A stretch of 50,000 nt of DNA from Neocallimastix lanati (nom. inval.) (GCA_016946835.1 JACVTC010000002.1:1525001-1575000); one strand, 5' to 3'; shown: positions 13,811 to 28,241, counted from the first letter of the stretch. Numbers and translations: made by a program. The notes: generated by a model not told the origin, from the letters alone.

Positions 13811-16100
13811 TTATTTTATTTTTTCTTTGAATTTTGAAATTTTTGTATAATAAAAACCCATTTTTAAGTCAGTATAATATTTTTCATATATGAATTAATT
13901 TTTAATTTTTTTTTATTCCATTTTGGAATAAAGGAAATTAAATTTTATTTCAGTGAACTATAAATATTATGTGTTACAAAAATGGAATAATAAGATATTC
14001 TAATTTGAAATAAATTCGTTTTGAATTTTTCTAAACTGAATATCAAGCTTCGTGAGAGTTGAAATATTGTCATATTAAATATTTATATTTAATATTTTAT
14101 GCCAATGATATATTTCTTAGTATTTGAAGCAAACATTTTATATTATTTTCTTCAATAAAAATTTTTTCTTTAAATTTATTTATTTAACTTTATTAATAAT
14201 ATACTAAAAATATATTCTAATTAAATATTATTATAAATAATGATAGGCTAAGTAAGTTTTAGATCGTCTACAAGATATTAATAATTGATTAAAAAGCCGG
14301 ATTCAATTTTAATCGTTATTATAAACTAGTTAATATTGACAGGAAGAATCATAATAAAGTTAATCTGCATTAAATCAAAAGCTTTAATAAAGAAATTAGA
14401 GTTAGTAAATAAAATGTTTATTAGAGTATGTAATTGAAATCTTTGTATTTCAAATTATCTTTTTTTTTATTTTAAACAGTATGAAATAATTTATTTCAAT
14501 CAGTGTAGAATAAATATGTAAAATATTTTAATAATTGTTAAATTTTTTAATGATATAAATAAAAAAAGAATTTAAAAATTAATATATTTTAATATTTTTT
14601 CATTTCCATAATATCTTTTTTATTATTATTATGATTATTATTAATCATCATTAAATATTAAAAATAATATTTTTACTTAGTTTTTTAAAAATTACCTTTT
14701 TATTAAATCGGTACTATTAAATTAAATAAAAAAATAATAATAATAATAATTAATAATTAATTAAATAATATTATATTATTGTTATGTTATAAAATATTTC
14801 AATTAAAAAAAAATTATTAATAGTAATAATCAAATAGGTTTATTATATTAATATATTTTTTAGATCTTATTTAATATAAGATAAAAAATATTTCTATATT
14901 ATTATATTGTTCTAACCCCGAAATATATTTATTATTCAAAATAATCAAAATAATCAAAATAATTTTAGTAATAATGTAATCTCAATTTACAATTTAATTC
15001 TACCTTTAAAATTTTATATTTTACTTAATCTTTTATATATACATTTTAATTTTATTTTTAAATGATATAATGTATTATTTTTTTTTTTTCTTTTTTGTTT
15101 TAAATGTAATATATAAAAATTAGAATTATTTATTTAATAAATCACTGGAGATGTATTCTCTTCCTAGATTAAAAAAAATTTTTCTACCATATATAATAAA
15201 ATTATAAACGATAAAAAGAGATAATAAATTTTTATATATATTTAAAATTTCTATATTTAATTTAATTATTTTTAATATGCAATAAATATATTTCATAATA
15301 AATTATAAATTAATTTGGTTAAAAGTAAAAGTTAAAAAAAAAATTGTTTGGATTTATGTTAACTGTTGCAATTCATCATTAATTATTGCTATAAATAAAA
15401 CTAAATCAGTTGAAATATTTTGTTAATAAAGTATTCCTATCATATTTTTATAATACTACCTTTTTCAAGCAATATTTTTTTAAAAAAATTTATTTATATA
15501 AGTAATGATAAAATCAAAATGTGAATTTTAAATTTTTTTAATTTTTAAACTTTAAATATCAAAAATTTAATACTATTTTTTTTTTTTTTTTTTTATATTT
15601 ATTAATATACATATATATATATATATATTTTTTGTCATAAAAAAGTAATTTTTTATTTTTATTTTTATTTTATTTTTTTTATTTTTATTTTATTTTTATT
15701 TTATTTTATTTTATTTTATTTTATTTTTTTATTTTTTATTTTTTTACTATTTATTTTTTTATTTTTATTTTTATTTTTTTATTTTTTTATTTTTTTTATA
15801 TTTTATATTTTATATTTTTTTATATTTTTTATTTTTTTTATATTTTATATTTTATATTTTTTTAATTTTTTATTTTTTTTATATTTTATATTTTTTTTAT
15901 TTTTATTTTTTTTTATTTTTTTTATATTTTATATTTTATATTTTTTTATTTTTTATTTTTTTATTTTTTTCTATTTTTTATCTTTTTATTTTTTATCTTT
16001 TTATTTTTTATCTTTTATTTTTTAAAAAAATTTTTTTTTTTTTCAATATCAACTTTAATCCTTTATTTTATATTTTTATTTTTTTATATTATTATGAACT

Positions 16101-16140
<40 letters not shown>

Positions 16141-16390
16141 ATATTAACTTTTTATATGATATGTCAGTTATCTATTTTTATTAATAATTTTGATTAAAAA
16201 CATTATATAAAATTAGAGTTTGATTGAAGATATTAATATAGTAAATAATTTAAAAAAAAAAAAAAAAAAAAAAGGAACATAATAATTACTTCAATACAAA
16301 AAATATATAAAACAATTATATATTATATCATTAGAAAAAAATAGTGTTTGGAAGTAAAAATATTTTTTAAATATACTAAAAAAAAAAATT
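13811..16390. other. Intergenic region with T-rich simple sequence
   Basis: No readable gene. There are slightly G/C-richer scraps at about 14240-14420 and 15120-15440 that may be very old gene remains. From 15640 to 16020 the plus strand is a degenerate TTTTTA/TTTTTTA array, followed by poly-T (about 16101-16133). Confidence 0.6.
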
Positions 16391-16399
16391 AATAATAGA

Positions 16400-16425
16400 T
16401 ATTACTACTATTATCAGTAGTAATA
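16400..16425 (+). promoter_or_regulatory. Hairpin just upstream of a start codon
   Basis: Inverted repeat with 10-bp arms (tattactact / agtagtaata) and a 6-nt loop (attatc). It ends 25 bp before the ATG at 16451, so it would fall in the leader or core promoter. Function unknown. Confidence 0.4.
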
Positions 16426-16450
16426 ATATAAATATTTTCCCATAATAATA

Positions 16451-17555
16451 ATGGATTTTCTTCGACAACACATAAATAATAATGATGAGAATAATATAGG
16501 AAATATTCCATCACCTGAAAATAATAATTATATTAATAATAAGGATAACGGAAATTGTTGTGATAAAGAAAATATGGATAAAAAAAAACCGAAAAAAAAG
16601 CAAATTGCTGAATTTACAAACATAAGAGATATACCACTTCATAGAGTTCAGTTTGGTAAAAATAAAAAAAAAAAAATAAAAAAAAAAAATTTTTTTTTTT
16701 TTTTTTCAAATATTATTAAAATATTTCATTTAATTAAAAAAAAAAAAAAAAAAAATAAATTTAGATGTATAAGTAAATAATTAAAATGTAATGTATTTCA
16801 TCAACATAGTATCATTAAATTTTTATTTTCATATATTTTAATATAATATAATTTCTGATATATAATTAAAATTAATTTATCAAGTTGATTGTAAAGGAGG
16901 TGATTCCGTTTTTCTTTTAAAAATATCTATAGTATTTGCTATAGGTACAATTGTTGCTTATATTGTTCTTTCGTATACTAGCGATATGACTATTAAAGAA
17001 TATGATTCGAGATGGAGAAAATTATTTATCATTGCATTTGAGAGTTATACTAATGGTGGATCGTTTATTTTTATTATTTGGGGTGTAGCATTTCTTTTTG
17101 TTAGTCATGTTATTAGTCAGCGTGAAGATGCTGATGCATTACGTAATGAATTTAATATAGATGGTAATCAAGTACTTTTTATTCGTGCTTCCATACCAGA
17201 CTTTTATAATTTTAAAAAAGAATTGACTCGGGGTTGCAATATTAAATTAGTGAAAAATCCATTTCTTTTCAACACAGAAAGTACAAGAAATCTTTATTCA
17301 GATAAAGTAGAAGATTATATTCAATATGATTCAAAAACATGCACTTGTCAATCTCAATTTCATACAGATAAATTTTATCAGTATCAATATCAACCTGATA
17401 AAATCCCTTCAAATAATAATAGCAATACTTCCTTAAATTCTATGAATTCAGAAAATATAAAACTAAAATCTATTAATTCAATACAAAAAGCAATTAATAA
17501 TAGTAGTAAATTGGAAAAAATTTTAATTGCTACTCCAATAAATTTGTCAGATTGA
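16451..17555 (+). CDS. Unknown protein with two predicted membrane segments
   Basis: I read two exons, 16451-16655 and 16885-17555, joined in phase 1 across a 229-bp intron (GTAAAA ... TCAAG), giving 291 residues. The first exon codes for an Asn-rich, Lys-rich tail ending IRDIPLHRVQF. The second opens with VDCKGGDSVFLLKISIVF, the first membrane segment (about 77-97). A second segment, FIFIIWGVAFLFVSHVI, lies at about 129-145. The remaining part is hydrophilic, contains CTC, and ends in a Ser/Asn-rich tail. It fits no family I know; both termini would lie on the same side of the membrane. The acceptor TCAAG is less typical than a TTTAG at 16764, but that acceptor leads straight to a stop, so the longer intron is preferred. 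It is convergent with the SH3 gene. Confidence 0.65.
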
Positions 17556-18990
17556 ATAATAACAAAACAAAAACAAAAAATAAAATAAAAAAAAAAAAAT
17601 AAAAAAAAAAAAATATTTTATTTATTACTATTTTTTTTTTTTTTTTTTATTATAATTAAAATTAATATAATACTATATTGATTAAATAAATTTTTACTAT
17701 GGTAAATAAATTATTAAGTATCCTAAAGCATTATTTTTGATAAACAAATTATTGAATATTTTGGATGCAATAATTTAATAAAAGATAAAATTAAAAAAAA
17801 AGGAAAATAAAAAAAAATCAAAATGTTAAAAAAATTAAAACATCACAAAGCAAATCAAATGAAAATAAATCAAAAGCAAAAACAAAAACAAAAATAAAAA
17901 GCAAAAAACAAAAACAAAAAAAAGAAACAAAAACAAAAAAAAAAAAAAATAAATATAAATATTTATATTTATATTTATATAATGAATAATAAAGAAAGCA
18001 AAATATTCCATAAATAAAAAAAAAAAAAAAAAAAAAGGAAAGAAAAAAATAAAAATAAAAATTAAATCAAAAAAAAAAAAAAAAATTTATCTTTATTATG
18101 ATATATTTTTATTATTTTTTTCCTTCCCTTTAACAATAATTAATTAGTTTATACATAGAATATATATAATATATATAAATATATGGAATTAGTTTTAATC
18201 TTAAAAAATTAGTGTATATATATTTTTAAAATCGAATACTAATTACACTAATACATATTTATACCATAAATTATCCTTTTACTTAGAATTTTTTAATATA
18301 TAAATATCATAAAACTATTTTTTTTGACACAATAAAAATTATATTATAATTTTTTTTTTTTTTTTTTTGAAGAAATGAATGAAAAAGAAAATTATATATT
18401 TTATATGCGTTTATTTATATATTTATTAATATCTTTTTATAAAGAAAAGAAAAGGAGTATATATATATATATAAAATAAATTAATTTATTAAAATAAAAA
18501 AAAAAAAAACATTCAAAAATATTATTTTAATTTATAAATATTATTAATAAATAAATAAATAAATAAATAAAATTAAAAATTAAAATAAAATAACAATATA
18601 TAATTTAATAATAAAAACAAAAAATTATATAATTTATAATTAAAAAATATTATAAACTATTATATATATGTAAAAAAAAAATTTAAAGGTATATAATTTT
18701 GTGTATATAATATTAAATATTTAAGTGTGTTAGTTAATACTGTTAATTATTACTAATTTAGAAATTAAAAAGTTAAATTATTAAATATAGAATTTATTTA
18801 CTTAAAATTTAATAATAAATTATCTATATAATTATTAAATATTTTTTTTTTATGTATAAAGTGTATGAATAATTATTGAAGGTTAATAATTATTAATATT
18901 ACAAGTAATGATAATAGTAATATTTAATTTATAAAATATTAATATATATATATATAAAAATTGATTATTTTATTTATCATTTTAATATAT
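17556..18990. other. A-rich region between convergent genes
   Basis: Holds no gene I can read. It contains AAAAC-type repeats (about 17865-17940), many poly-A blocks and AT repeats. As it lies between two converging genes, it should contain both 3' ends; AATAAA-like signals are too common here to be informative. Confidence 0.6.
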
Positions 18991-20678
18991 TTATATGTAA
19001 TTTTTAATACTGGGACTTTTACTATTATTATTATTGTAATTATCATCATCAAAATTAATATCAGATTCAACAATTGTCTGATTGGAATCTTTCATATTTC
19101 TTTGCCTTTGTCTTCTTTCTAAACTTCTTCTTAAGGATAGCACTTTTTCTTCATAAGATAATGGACGTGGACGTTTTGGTAAATCTGGTATTTTTATAGT
19201 ATTTTCACTATTGGTTGTGTTTAAATTTTTATCATTAATTCCTTTATTATTATATGTTTCATTCAGTATTTCATATTCATTTACTTCACAGTTACTAATA
19301 TCATTTTCTTTTTCAAGTTGGGCTACATCTAATATAGTCATCTTTTTGTTTTTACTATTATTGAAATATTTCATGGCATTGATTACTGGATGATAGTAAT
19401 ATTGATATAAACTATCTATTTTTATTAAATAAGTTTTAAATAATGTTATTTATTATTATTATTTTTAATATTATATAATTAAATATAATTTAATAATTTT
19501 TTAATTTAATTTATTTATATTATGATTAATGAAAATTATAATAATAATAGTAAAAAAAAAAAAAAAAAAAAAAAAAAATGATATTAATATTAATAAGCAA
19601 TTAAAAAATAAAATAATAAATAAAAAAAAAAAAAAAAATTGATAGATATATAATATATATATAATTATTTTATCATTTTTTAAATAGTTACTTTTACATA
19701 AACGTATAGAAGAGTATCGATCAATATTAAATAAATTAGCATCATAATTTTCTCTTTTAGGCAAAAGTTTGAATAACTCATAGCGATTTTCCAAACAACA
19801 AATTGGAAAGGCTCCTTCACGGAATCTTCCTTTAGCTCTTGAGCCAAAAGCCCATCCATCATCAAATATTTTTGTTAATAAAACAACTAAATATTTATAA
19901 AGATAATTATATTTCATTTCATCATTATATATAATTAAATATTAAAAAAATTTTTTTAATACGGTTTAATTAAACTTAAATATAAAATATTAATTAATAG
20001 CATAAAAATATATATATATATATATATTTATTATGTTCCAATTTATATATTCATATATTATTATTATTATTATTATTATTTAATATCATGTTAAGTATTG
20101 AATATATATATATATATATATGTATTTAAATATATAATTATTTTATTTTATTATTTATTTATTATTATTATTATTATTGTTATTTTTTATTAATGCTCCA
20201 TTCTATTATTTCACATACCATCATTTGTATTTAAGTTTAATTCATCAGAATTATCTGTTGAAGGTGCATGGTCTCTAATGACTTTAGTACGTAAAGGAAC
20301 TTTAAAACAGATACAATGACCCTGTTTTATTTTTTCTTTCAAATCATATTCCATTTTTTCACATAAATTAGCCATAAAAACTTTATCAGGGTCGTTTTCT
20401 ATATCGGAATACCGTTCCATTTCTTCAAATTCACTTATATTATTACTATCAATAATTTGAATTTCTAAATTATTGAGGTCTTCGCTATCATTATTATTAT
20501 AATCCATACCAAAGAGCCCACTTTTTCCAACATCTCTTTTTTTTGAAAATAAGGATTCTGAAGGTTTATGATCTAAATCATATTTATAATTTTTACTGTG
20601 AAATGCAATTAACAATAATAATATTGTTAGGAAAAGTATACATCCTATACATGCATAAATTAAAAATTTCTTTTCCAT
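18991..20678 (-). CDS. Membrane-anchored SH3-domain protein
   Basis: Three exons on the minus strand, 20678-20219, 19886-19692 and 19415-18991, join with consistent phase (1 at both junctions) to give 359 residues. Residues 5-26 are one hydrophobic segment (LIYACIGCILFLTILLLLIAF) right after MEKK, a signal anchor or type III membrane segment. An acidic linker follows. An SH3 domain at about 122-187 spans the first junction: DELNLN before it, then VVLLTKIFDDGWAFG and FREGAFPICCLE after, with the DDGW tryptophan (165) and the FP of the last strands. The usual ALYDY strand is divergent (FKVPLRTKV). The tail is Asn-rich with a PKRPRPLSYEEK segment and a basic RRSLERRQRQR stretch. One membrane segment plus SH3 recalls yeast Fus1, but orthology is not claimed. 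The domain only appears after splicing. Confidence 0.75.
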
Positions 20679-21615
20679 TCTTCCGTTTTTTTTTTTTTTT
20701 ATTTTCTATTTTTTTTTTTTAAATTAGAATTTTTTTTGTTCTTTTATTTTTATTATTATTATTGTTGTTGTTGTTATATCAGTTCATTAAAAATGTTTAA
20801 TTCATTAGAATAATATGGATTTCAATTATTTCATATCAAATAAAAAAAAATTTTTTTTAATCCTCAATAACATATATTTAATATATATATATATATATTG
20901 ATATTTATATATGTTTTATTTTATTTGTATTTTATTTTTGTAATAATCCTATTTATATATAATAATTAGTAGTTTCCAATAATAAATTTCCCTTTTGAAA
21001 TAATAAAACAAAAACAGATAAATATACTATAAAATATTAATTGTTTAAAAAATTTAAAAGAAAATAGAAATAAAAAAAAAAAAAAATTATAATAATAAAA
21101 ATAAAGTGATAAAGCCATTTAATTAATTAAACTTTGGTAAAAAAATATTGAATTAAATTTTTTTTTTTATAATTTTTTTTTTTATTTTTTTTATTTTTTA
21201 ATTTTTAAATTTTTAAATTAAATTATTTTATTAATTTCAATTTTCTTTTATATTAAATATATATATATTTATTTATATTTATAAGTATTATATTAATAAT
21301 TTAATTTTAAATTTAATAAAGTTTAATAAAACAAAATTAAAAAGGATCCACATAAATTAAAAAAAAAAAAAAAAAAAAAAGATAAAGATATTAATAAAAG
21401 AATACTATAAAAAAATAAAGAAAAAAAAAAAAAATAATATATAGATAATTTCAATTTTAATAAAATTTTATAATTATGAAAAATATAAAAATTAATAAAA
21501 TTATTTTTATCTTTTTGAAAAACTAAATAGTATAATATGTTAATTATATATATAGGAAATGATTTATAAATGTTATGTGTCTTAACTATTTTAAGAATAA
21601 ATAATATTTTTTATA

Positions 21616-21664
<49 letters not shown>

Positions 21665-22801
21665 TTAAATATAATATTTTAATCCAACTTTAATAAGAAA
21701 ATCTTAAAACGAAATAAAGAATTAATTATTGAATAATTAATATGTTTAGCTCATCGAAATAATTAAAATATTATTTTTTATTATATATATTTAAATCAAA
21801 TTCTGTGTAAATGTAGAATTGTTAGAAATAATGAAATCGAATTAATATTGAATATATAATCAATAATGGTGTTGATAAAATTATACTATAATATTTATTT
21901 CATATAAATTTAAATTTATAAAAATATATACATGTGTATATATTATATATATATATATATTTAAAATAATTATATTTATTGGCTTGGAATTATAGTATTT
22001 CATATAAAAAAAAAATTAAAAAAATTTTTTTTAAACTTACATTACATATATAATTAAAATGATAATATTTAAATAATGAGTAAACAATGAAAATATATGT
22101 ACTTAATAGATTTATTATAAGATATATATAAATTTTAAATTCATTTAATTCTTTATTTTTTGTTTTTGTTTTTGTTTTTAAGTTTAATGAATCATTTCTT
22201 AAATGTGCTGTTATCAATATTATTTTTAATAAACTTCAAAATTAAATGTACTGAATGTTTATTTTATTTTTTTTTTATATAATTGTAAGATAATAAATTA
22301 AAAAAATTTAACAAATAATAAAATTTATAATAAAGATTATTATTTTTACTTTTTTTTTTTATTTTTTTTTCTTTTTGTTTTAATAATAATAAAAATAAAA
22401 ATATTAAATATTGATAATAATAACTATACTATTCTATTATAGTTTAAAATTATTCTAGTAACTCTAATTAAATAAATTTATTTATAGACTTTTGAAATCA
22501 TCAATACAGTATTCCCAAAAATAGTAAAAATTATTAAATATTTTTTCTGTTTTAGACTATGGAATGCAATATTGTCTTTTTTCCGATATATTTAAATAAT
22601 ATTATGTAATTTACAGCATACACTTTATCATTATATAAATTTTTTGTTAAAAAAAAAAAAAATATTGAAACAAAAATAATTAAATTATTGATTATTTCAT
22701 AAATAATATATATATATATACCGATAATTAAATTAATTAAATATTTAAGAATAATTTTTCGAATATTTTAGTTTTAAATTATGTTGTGTAACATGAATAA
22801 G

Positions 22802-23055
<254 letters not shown>

Positions 23056-23185
23056 ACTATATAAATTTTTTTTGAAAAACATTAATATTAAACATGAAAA
23101 TATTGAAAAGTTTCTTCTCTTTCAATAATCATAGAAAATATAAATTAAATTTAATATTCTAATATAACTTTATTAATATTTATAC

Positions 23186-23194
23186 TTATAAGAA

Positions 23195-23225
<31 letters not shown>

Positions 23226-23234
23226 TTCTTATAA
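23186..23234. repeat. Palindrome with oligo-T/oligo-A core
   Basis: TTATAAGAA, then 16 T, 15 A and TTCTTATAA form an almost perfect 49-bp inverted repeat. It lies about 410 bp downstream of the NAT10 stop codon. Confidence 0.8.
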
Positions 23235-23439
23235 TTATAATATAATATATATATTTTTAATCTAAAAAGTATTGCAAAATTTTAAACCTAATAAATACAT
23301 TTTTTTTTATTAAATATTATTAAATATAAACGGTTTATTTATTTTTTTAGTATTTATATTAATATTAATATTATTTTTTTAAAAAGAAAAACTTTAAATA
23401 TTTAAATAATATAGTATTCATAAAATAAAAGAAAAGTAA

Positions 23440-23483
<44 letters not shown>

Positions 23484-23641
23484 TAAATTGTATTATTAAT
23501 AAATTAAAAAAAAAAAAAGAACTAAATATTTAAATAATGATAAATAATTTTAATATTATTAAAAAGAAAATAAGAAAGAAAGAAAGAAAGAGAGAAAAAA
23601 AAAAAAAAAGATAATTTTTAATAAATAATTAATATGCTAAC

Positions 23642-26600
23642 TTATGCTCTACTCTTTCTATTTAACTTTCTCTTTTTAGTAGTTGATTTTTTAAACTTTT
23701 CAGATATAGATTCTGCAACACCATGCTTTATTTTATTCTTTTTAGTACTATCGGCATTCTTTATATTTACAATTCCTCCCTTTGCATTTTCTGATAATTT
23801 AACATTTGCCCAATCTTCTTCATTACCTCCAATAGCATATCTATATAATTATATATATATATATATTTTTTATATAAATAAATAAATAATAACAATAATA
23901 ACAATAATATAAATATTAGTTTATTTAGTTCATCATTTTTTTTTTTTTTAATTCTCTAATTAAAATCAATACTAATAATATTAATACTATTATAAAATAT
24001 AATATTATATTCAAATTAAATAAACAAACAAATAAATTTATATATATATATATATATATATACAAAAATAAGAAACTTTACTGTTTTAAATCTAATTTGC
24101 TAATAATTTCTTTTTGCTTTTCTTTAAATTGTTTCATTGCTTCATCTTCTCCATCCAATAAATCTTCTTCTAAAGTTTGTTGGGTAGGATCCCATGCTTC
24201 TTCATCTTCTATATTACGTTTACCATTAATATTGGTTTCTGAGGATTTATTAAATTTAGATTTAATTGCTTCCTTTTTCATTTGAGTTTGGACATTTATA
24301 TCTTCTTCAAATTCTCTTTCTTCAACAGTTTGATAGAATTGATAAATTTTTCTTAAAGATTTCATGAAAAGAGCCATAATTTGAGTGACTGGAATATTTA
24401 AATCCTTTTCAAGATCTTCCATGGTCTTATGTTGTAAACCAATACCAGCTAAGATAGAGGCTTGAACTGCAGATAAAGTTACTTTATCTAATTTTTTTTC
24501 AGAATTCTTATTACCATTCTCGGTATCACTTAATTGATTAAGGAAATAATTATGACTAATGGTTGGAACTAAATCAAGAATAGCATGATAATCAAGCATA
24601 TTATTAACGTAACTCTTTAAACGCTTTAAATCGTGTGAAGAGAAGTTACGAAGTAATTCGGAACGACAATTAATTTTTGGTATATTCATGCGAGAGTTTT
24701 CCTTACCCATTCCACGTTGGGCGGCATCTAAGATAGAGAGCACTAATTTAGAATCAAAGTCTTTGAACTTGTATCCTAATAATTCAATGATACGACGATG
24801 AAAATCACTTGAGAAATCATTAATCCAACTTTCATTTTGAATCTTAATTTCACTTGATTCATTATTATTTGTTAAACTTCTTAACATAATACAGGTATGT
24901 TCACCAGTTAATTCATTACTAGTTTGACGGAGGTAAACTGGTACAAATCCCGATTTTTTCCAGAAACGATGTAATTTTTCAGTTAAACCGTAACTGACAC
25001 CAATCCATTGTAAATTTTCTGTCAATGGTCTTTCATTTAATTTTAATAATAATGGTGGCATAGTCTTTGCATCACGAATTTTAATATTATCATTTTGAAG
25101 TGAAAGGCCTTCAAAGTCTTCATCTTGAATAGTATTAATTTCTTTTGTAGTTTCAACTTCATCTTCATTTAGATTTTGCATTTTACCTTCATAATAATCA
25201 ATTAATAATTGAAGAGCACGTTTACCATAACCCATGCCAAAGTAATCTGGGTGAGTAGCAATACGAACTACTCTAGCACCAGATAAAGAAGCAAAGTCTT
25301 CATCTTGGAATTGTTGAGACATACACCATGGAATTAAATCACCGTTGGCTCTTTGACCCTTACTTAAAGAATTTAAAATAGTTTGCTTTGAAATTTCACC
25401 TTCCAAACAAATTTGAATAACACAAAGTGGTTCTGGAAGAGTAACTGCTTTACTACTGTCAACTGGTGGAAGTAAAACAAATAAGTGATGAGCTGGAGCA
25501 TCACTCATTAATTGTAAATCATTTGGACTATTTTTATAGTGACTAGCAACATATAAACTCATCATTCTTTGTAAGAAAGCTTCACTGACAGGATGGTAAC
25601 TGAAAAGTGTATCTCTATTTACATAGTATAATTCACATTCAGATGGATATGGACATCCAGTGGAAAGACGTGAAAGTGTAGAAGTACTACTGCAACAATC
25701 TAAACAAAGAATCTTATTTAACCATGATTCAATTGGATCATTTTCCTTATAACGAATTGGCTCTTCTAACTTTATTTCTAATAATATTTATTATCAAAAA
25801 AAAAAAAAAAAATAATTATAATTTTAATGATAAATAATAATAATAATAATAATAAAATATAATAATAATAAATAATAATAATAATAATAAAATAATAATA
25901 TTAATAAAAATTTTATATGTATAAATTTTTTTTTTTTTATTTTTTAATAATTTTTTTTTTTTTTGTTAAAATTATAAGGTTTTACCTTTTAATAATCTAC
26001 CAGTTGGAGCTCCAGTATCAACTTTACCATCAGCATTAGCTAATGAAGCTGATAAACCTCTACTTTGTTCACGAAGTTGCTGAATTAACTTCAAACTTAA
26101 ACTTCTACCAGTACCTTCGTAACCATTAATTGTACTTGCCATGAAAACAAGGTAGTTACCAAGCAATTTTTTAACTAATGGCAACGGAATAGCTGCAGCT
26201 TCATCAATAATTAATAATTCAGCTTGAGAAAGCATATGAGCATCAGCCGGATGTATATATTGAATTGTTTGTCTATGATTTTTGAAAATATTTACTCTAA
26301 CAACAGCCTTTGGATAATCTGGATTTGTACTTTGAACAATATTATAATCAAGATGTTCTTCATAACCTAATGCATCAAAACCTTTGAATAAAAATTGGAA
26401 TAAGGTCTTTAAATTTTCCGGTGATGGTGCAGCAATGAATATATTTGAATAACTATTTATTATAAATTATTATATATTATATAAATATTTAAATATAATT
26501 AAATTAATATTTTTACAGTATCAATCATAATAATAAAGAAATAACAAAATAATAAAGTAATAATAATAATTATTAATTATAATATTCATTTATTATTTAA

Positions 26601-28241
26601 TACTAAATTAATAATAATTAAAGATAAAAATTAATTAATACTAAATTTTATTAATTACTATTATTATTATTATTATTATTACCCATAGGCAACAGCAGCG
26701 GCTAATGAAATACCAAGAGATGCTGATTTACCTCTACCTCTAGCAGCTGTTAAAGTAATAGTACTACGAAGAGTCTTTTCAGAAATTGCATCAACGAATG
26801 CTAAAACAGCTTTTGCCTTAATAATTTAAAATCAAAAAAAAAAATTTTTTAAAATTATTTCTTTATTATAATAAATAAACATTTTTTTTTCATTAATGTT
26901 TAAAATTATTTCTAATATTTACTTGGTCAAGAGTTCCTGCACATTCCACAAGACTACCAATTGGTTGTGTATCTTTTAATGATTCTTTTAATTCCTTTAA
27001 TTCCTTAGCTTTAGGTGTTAATTCATTTTCCTATTTAATCATTAATTTTATTTTATTTTTATTTTTTTTTTTACAATTTATATTAGTTTATTAGTTCTTG
27101 AATTTAATAATTTAAAATATTAATATTTTAATAATATAATTTTTTTTCTATATATATATCGATAATTACAATACTACTTGGTAATGCTTTAATATTCTTT
27201 CCTTGACTAATTGGTAAAACATTTAATTCATCATCAACAACTAAACAATTACCACAACTACCTAATGATAAAATAAAACGTTCATTAAATCTAGCTGTAA
27301 TATCATGATGGGATTCAGTTCTATAACGTGAGTGAACATCCTATATTAATATTTAATTAAATATATAACATCATATATATAATATAATAAAACAATTTAA
27401 CTTTTAATAATTTTTTCATATAATTATAATAAAATAATATAAAAAAATTATAATTTTACCATAGTCATAGTATATAATTGCTTTAAAGATTTCATGGTTC
27501 TTAAAAGTAATACAATAATACCACCACCTTCAACAGTTTCAATAGTTCTAGCTAAAAGATTTGGTGTTAAAGCTTCAAAATCCTAATTTATAAAATTTAA
27601 TAAAAGTCATAATTATTAATTATAATTTAAAATTTGGATTAATAATTAATAAAAAAAAACTTACTTGCAAAACACACATTCCATAAGTATTACCTAAAAT
27701 TTTTTCTGATTCTTTATAATAAACATATCTAATATCAGTTGAAGAAATGAATAAATCAAATGGATTATCTTGATCTGGGTCTTTAATACCACGTTTAATA
27801 TCTAACTTTAATTGTCTCATTCTCTTTTTTCTATGACTAAAGTATATATATATATAACATTAACATTTTATTATTTGTACATAACATTATTAAAATATTG
27901 AAATAATAATTAGTTTATTTATATTCCAATTTTGAAATTTCAAAATTATTGGATAATATATGTTATAACTATTTTAATAATTGTTGTTGAATTTCTATTA
28001 GTTTAAATTTTTATTATTTAAAAAAATACCTTGAAAAACCTAAATCTTTTTTATAACACCATAAAACTGATGGTCTTGCAGCAACTCTTGCCTTTGATAA
28101 TAAGAAATGTAAATTAACAACTTGATCCTTTCCTCTATCACCAATAATTACAAAGAATGAACGATGTCCAGATTTAACACCATTTTGAATTAAAGTATGG
28201 ATTCTTGAATCCAATTTTTTCTTTTGCATTTGGGGTGCCAT
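23642..28241 (-). CDS. nat10: RNA cytidine acetyltransferase (NAT10/Kre33/TmcA family)
   Basis: The nucleolar enzyme uses ATP and acetyl-CoA to make N4-acetylcytidine in 18S rRNA and some tRNAs, and is needed for small-subunit assembly. Nine exons on the minus strand (28241-28030, 27836-27665, 27582-27460, 27340-27170, 27030-26923, 26816-26683, 26452-25986, 25777-24082, 23840-23642) fit in phase throughout, giving 1093 residues; human NAT10 has 1025. Visible features: N-terminal HRKKRMRQL and the TmcA N-domain; Walker A AARGRGKSA (286-294); Walker B IIDEAAAIP (388-396); MASTINGYEGTGRSLSLKL; MSLYVASHYKNSPNDLQ (about 535-551); and the GNAT acetyl-CoA loop RVVRIATHPDYFGMGYG (631-647). The tail is KQYAIGGNEEDW followed by a Lys/Arg-rich end (KKRKLNRKSRA), as expected for nucleolar localisation. 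Exons 8 and 9 join through CA|A, restoring the KQYA motif. No broken residues seen. Confidence 0.96.

Noticed and set aside
16765-16780. Alternative second exon of the unknown gene beginning at 16765
   Set aside because: The TTTAG acceptor is good but the phase gives a stop after two codons. The acceptor at 16884 keeps a long frame.
23634-23885. Plus-strand open frame rich in Phe/Leu
   Set aside because: It is the reverse of the last NAT10 exon (KQYAIGGNEEDW... on the minus strand), which has clear homology.
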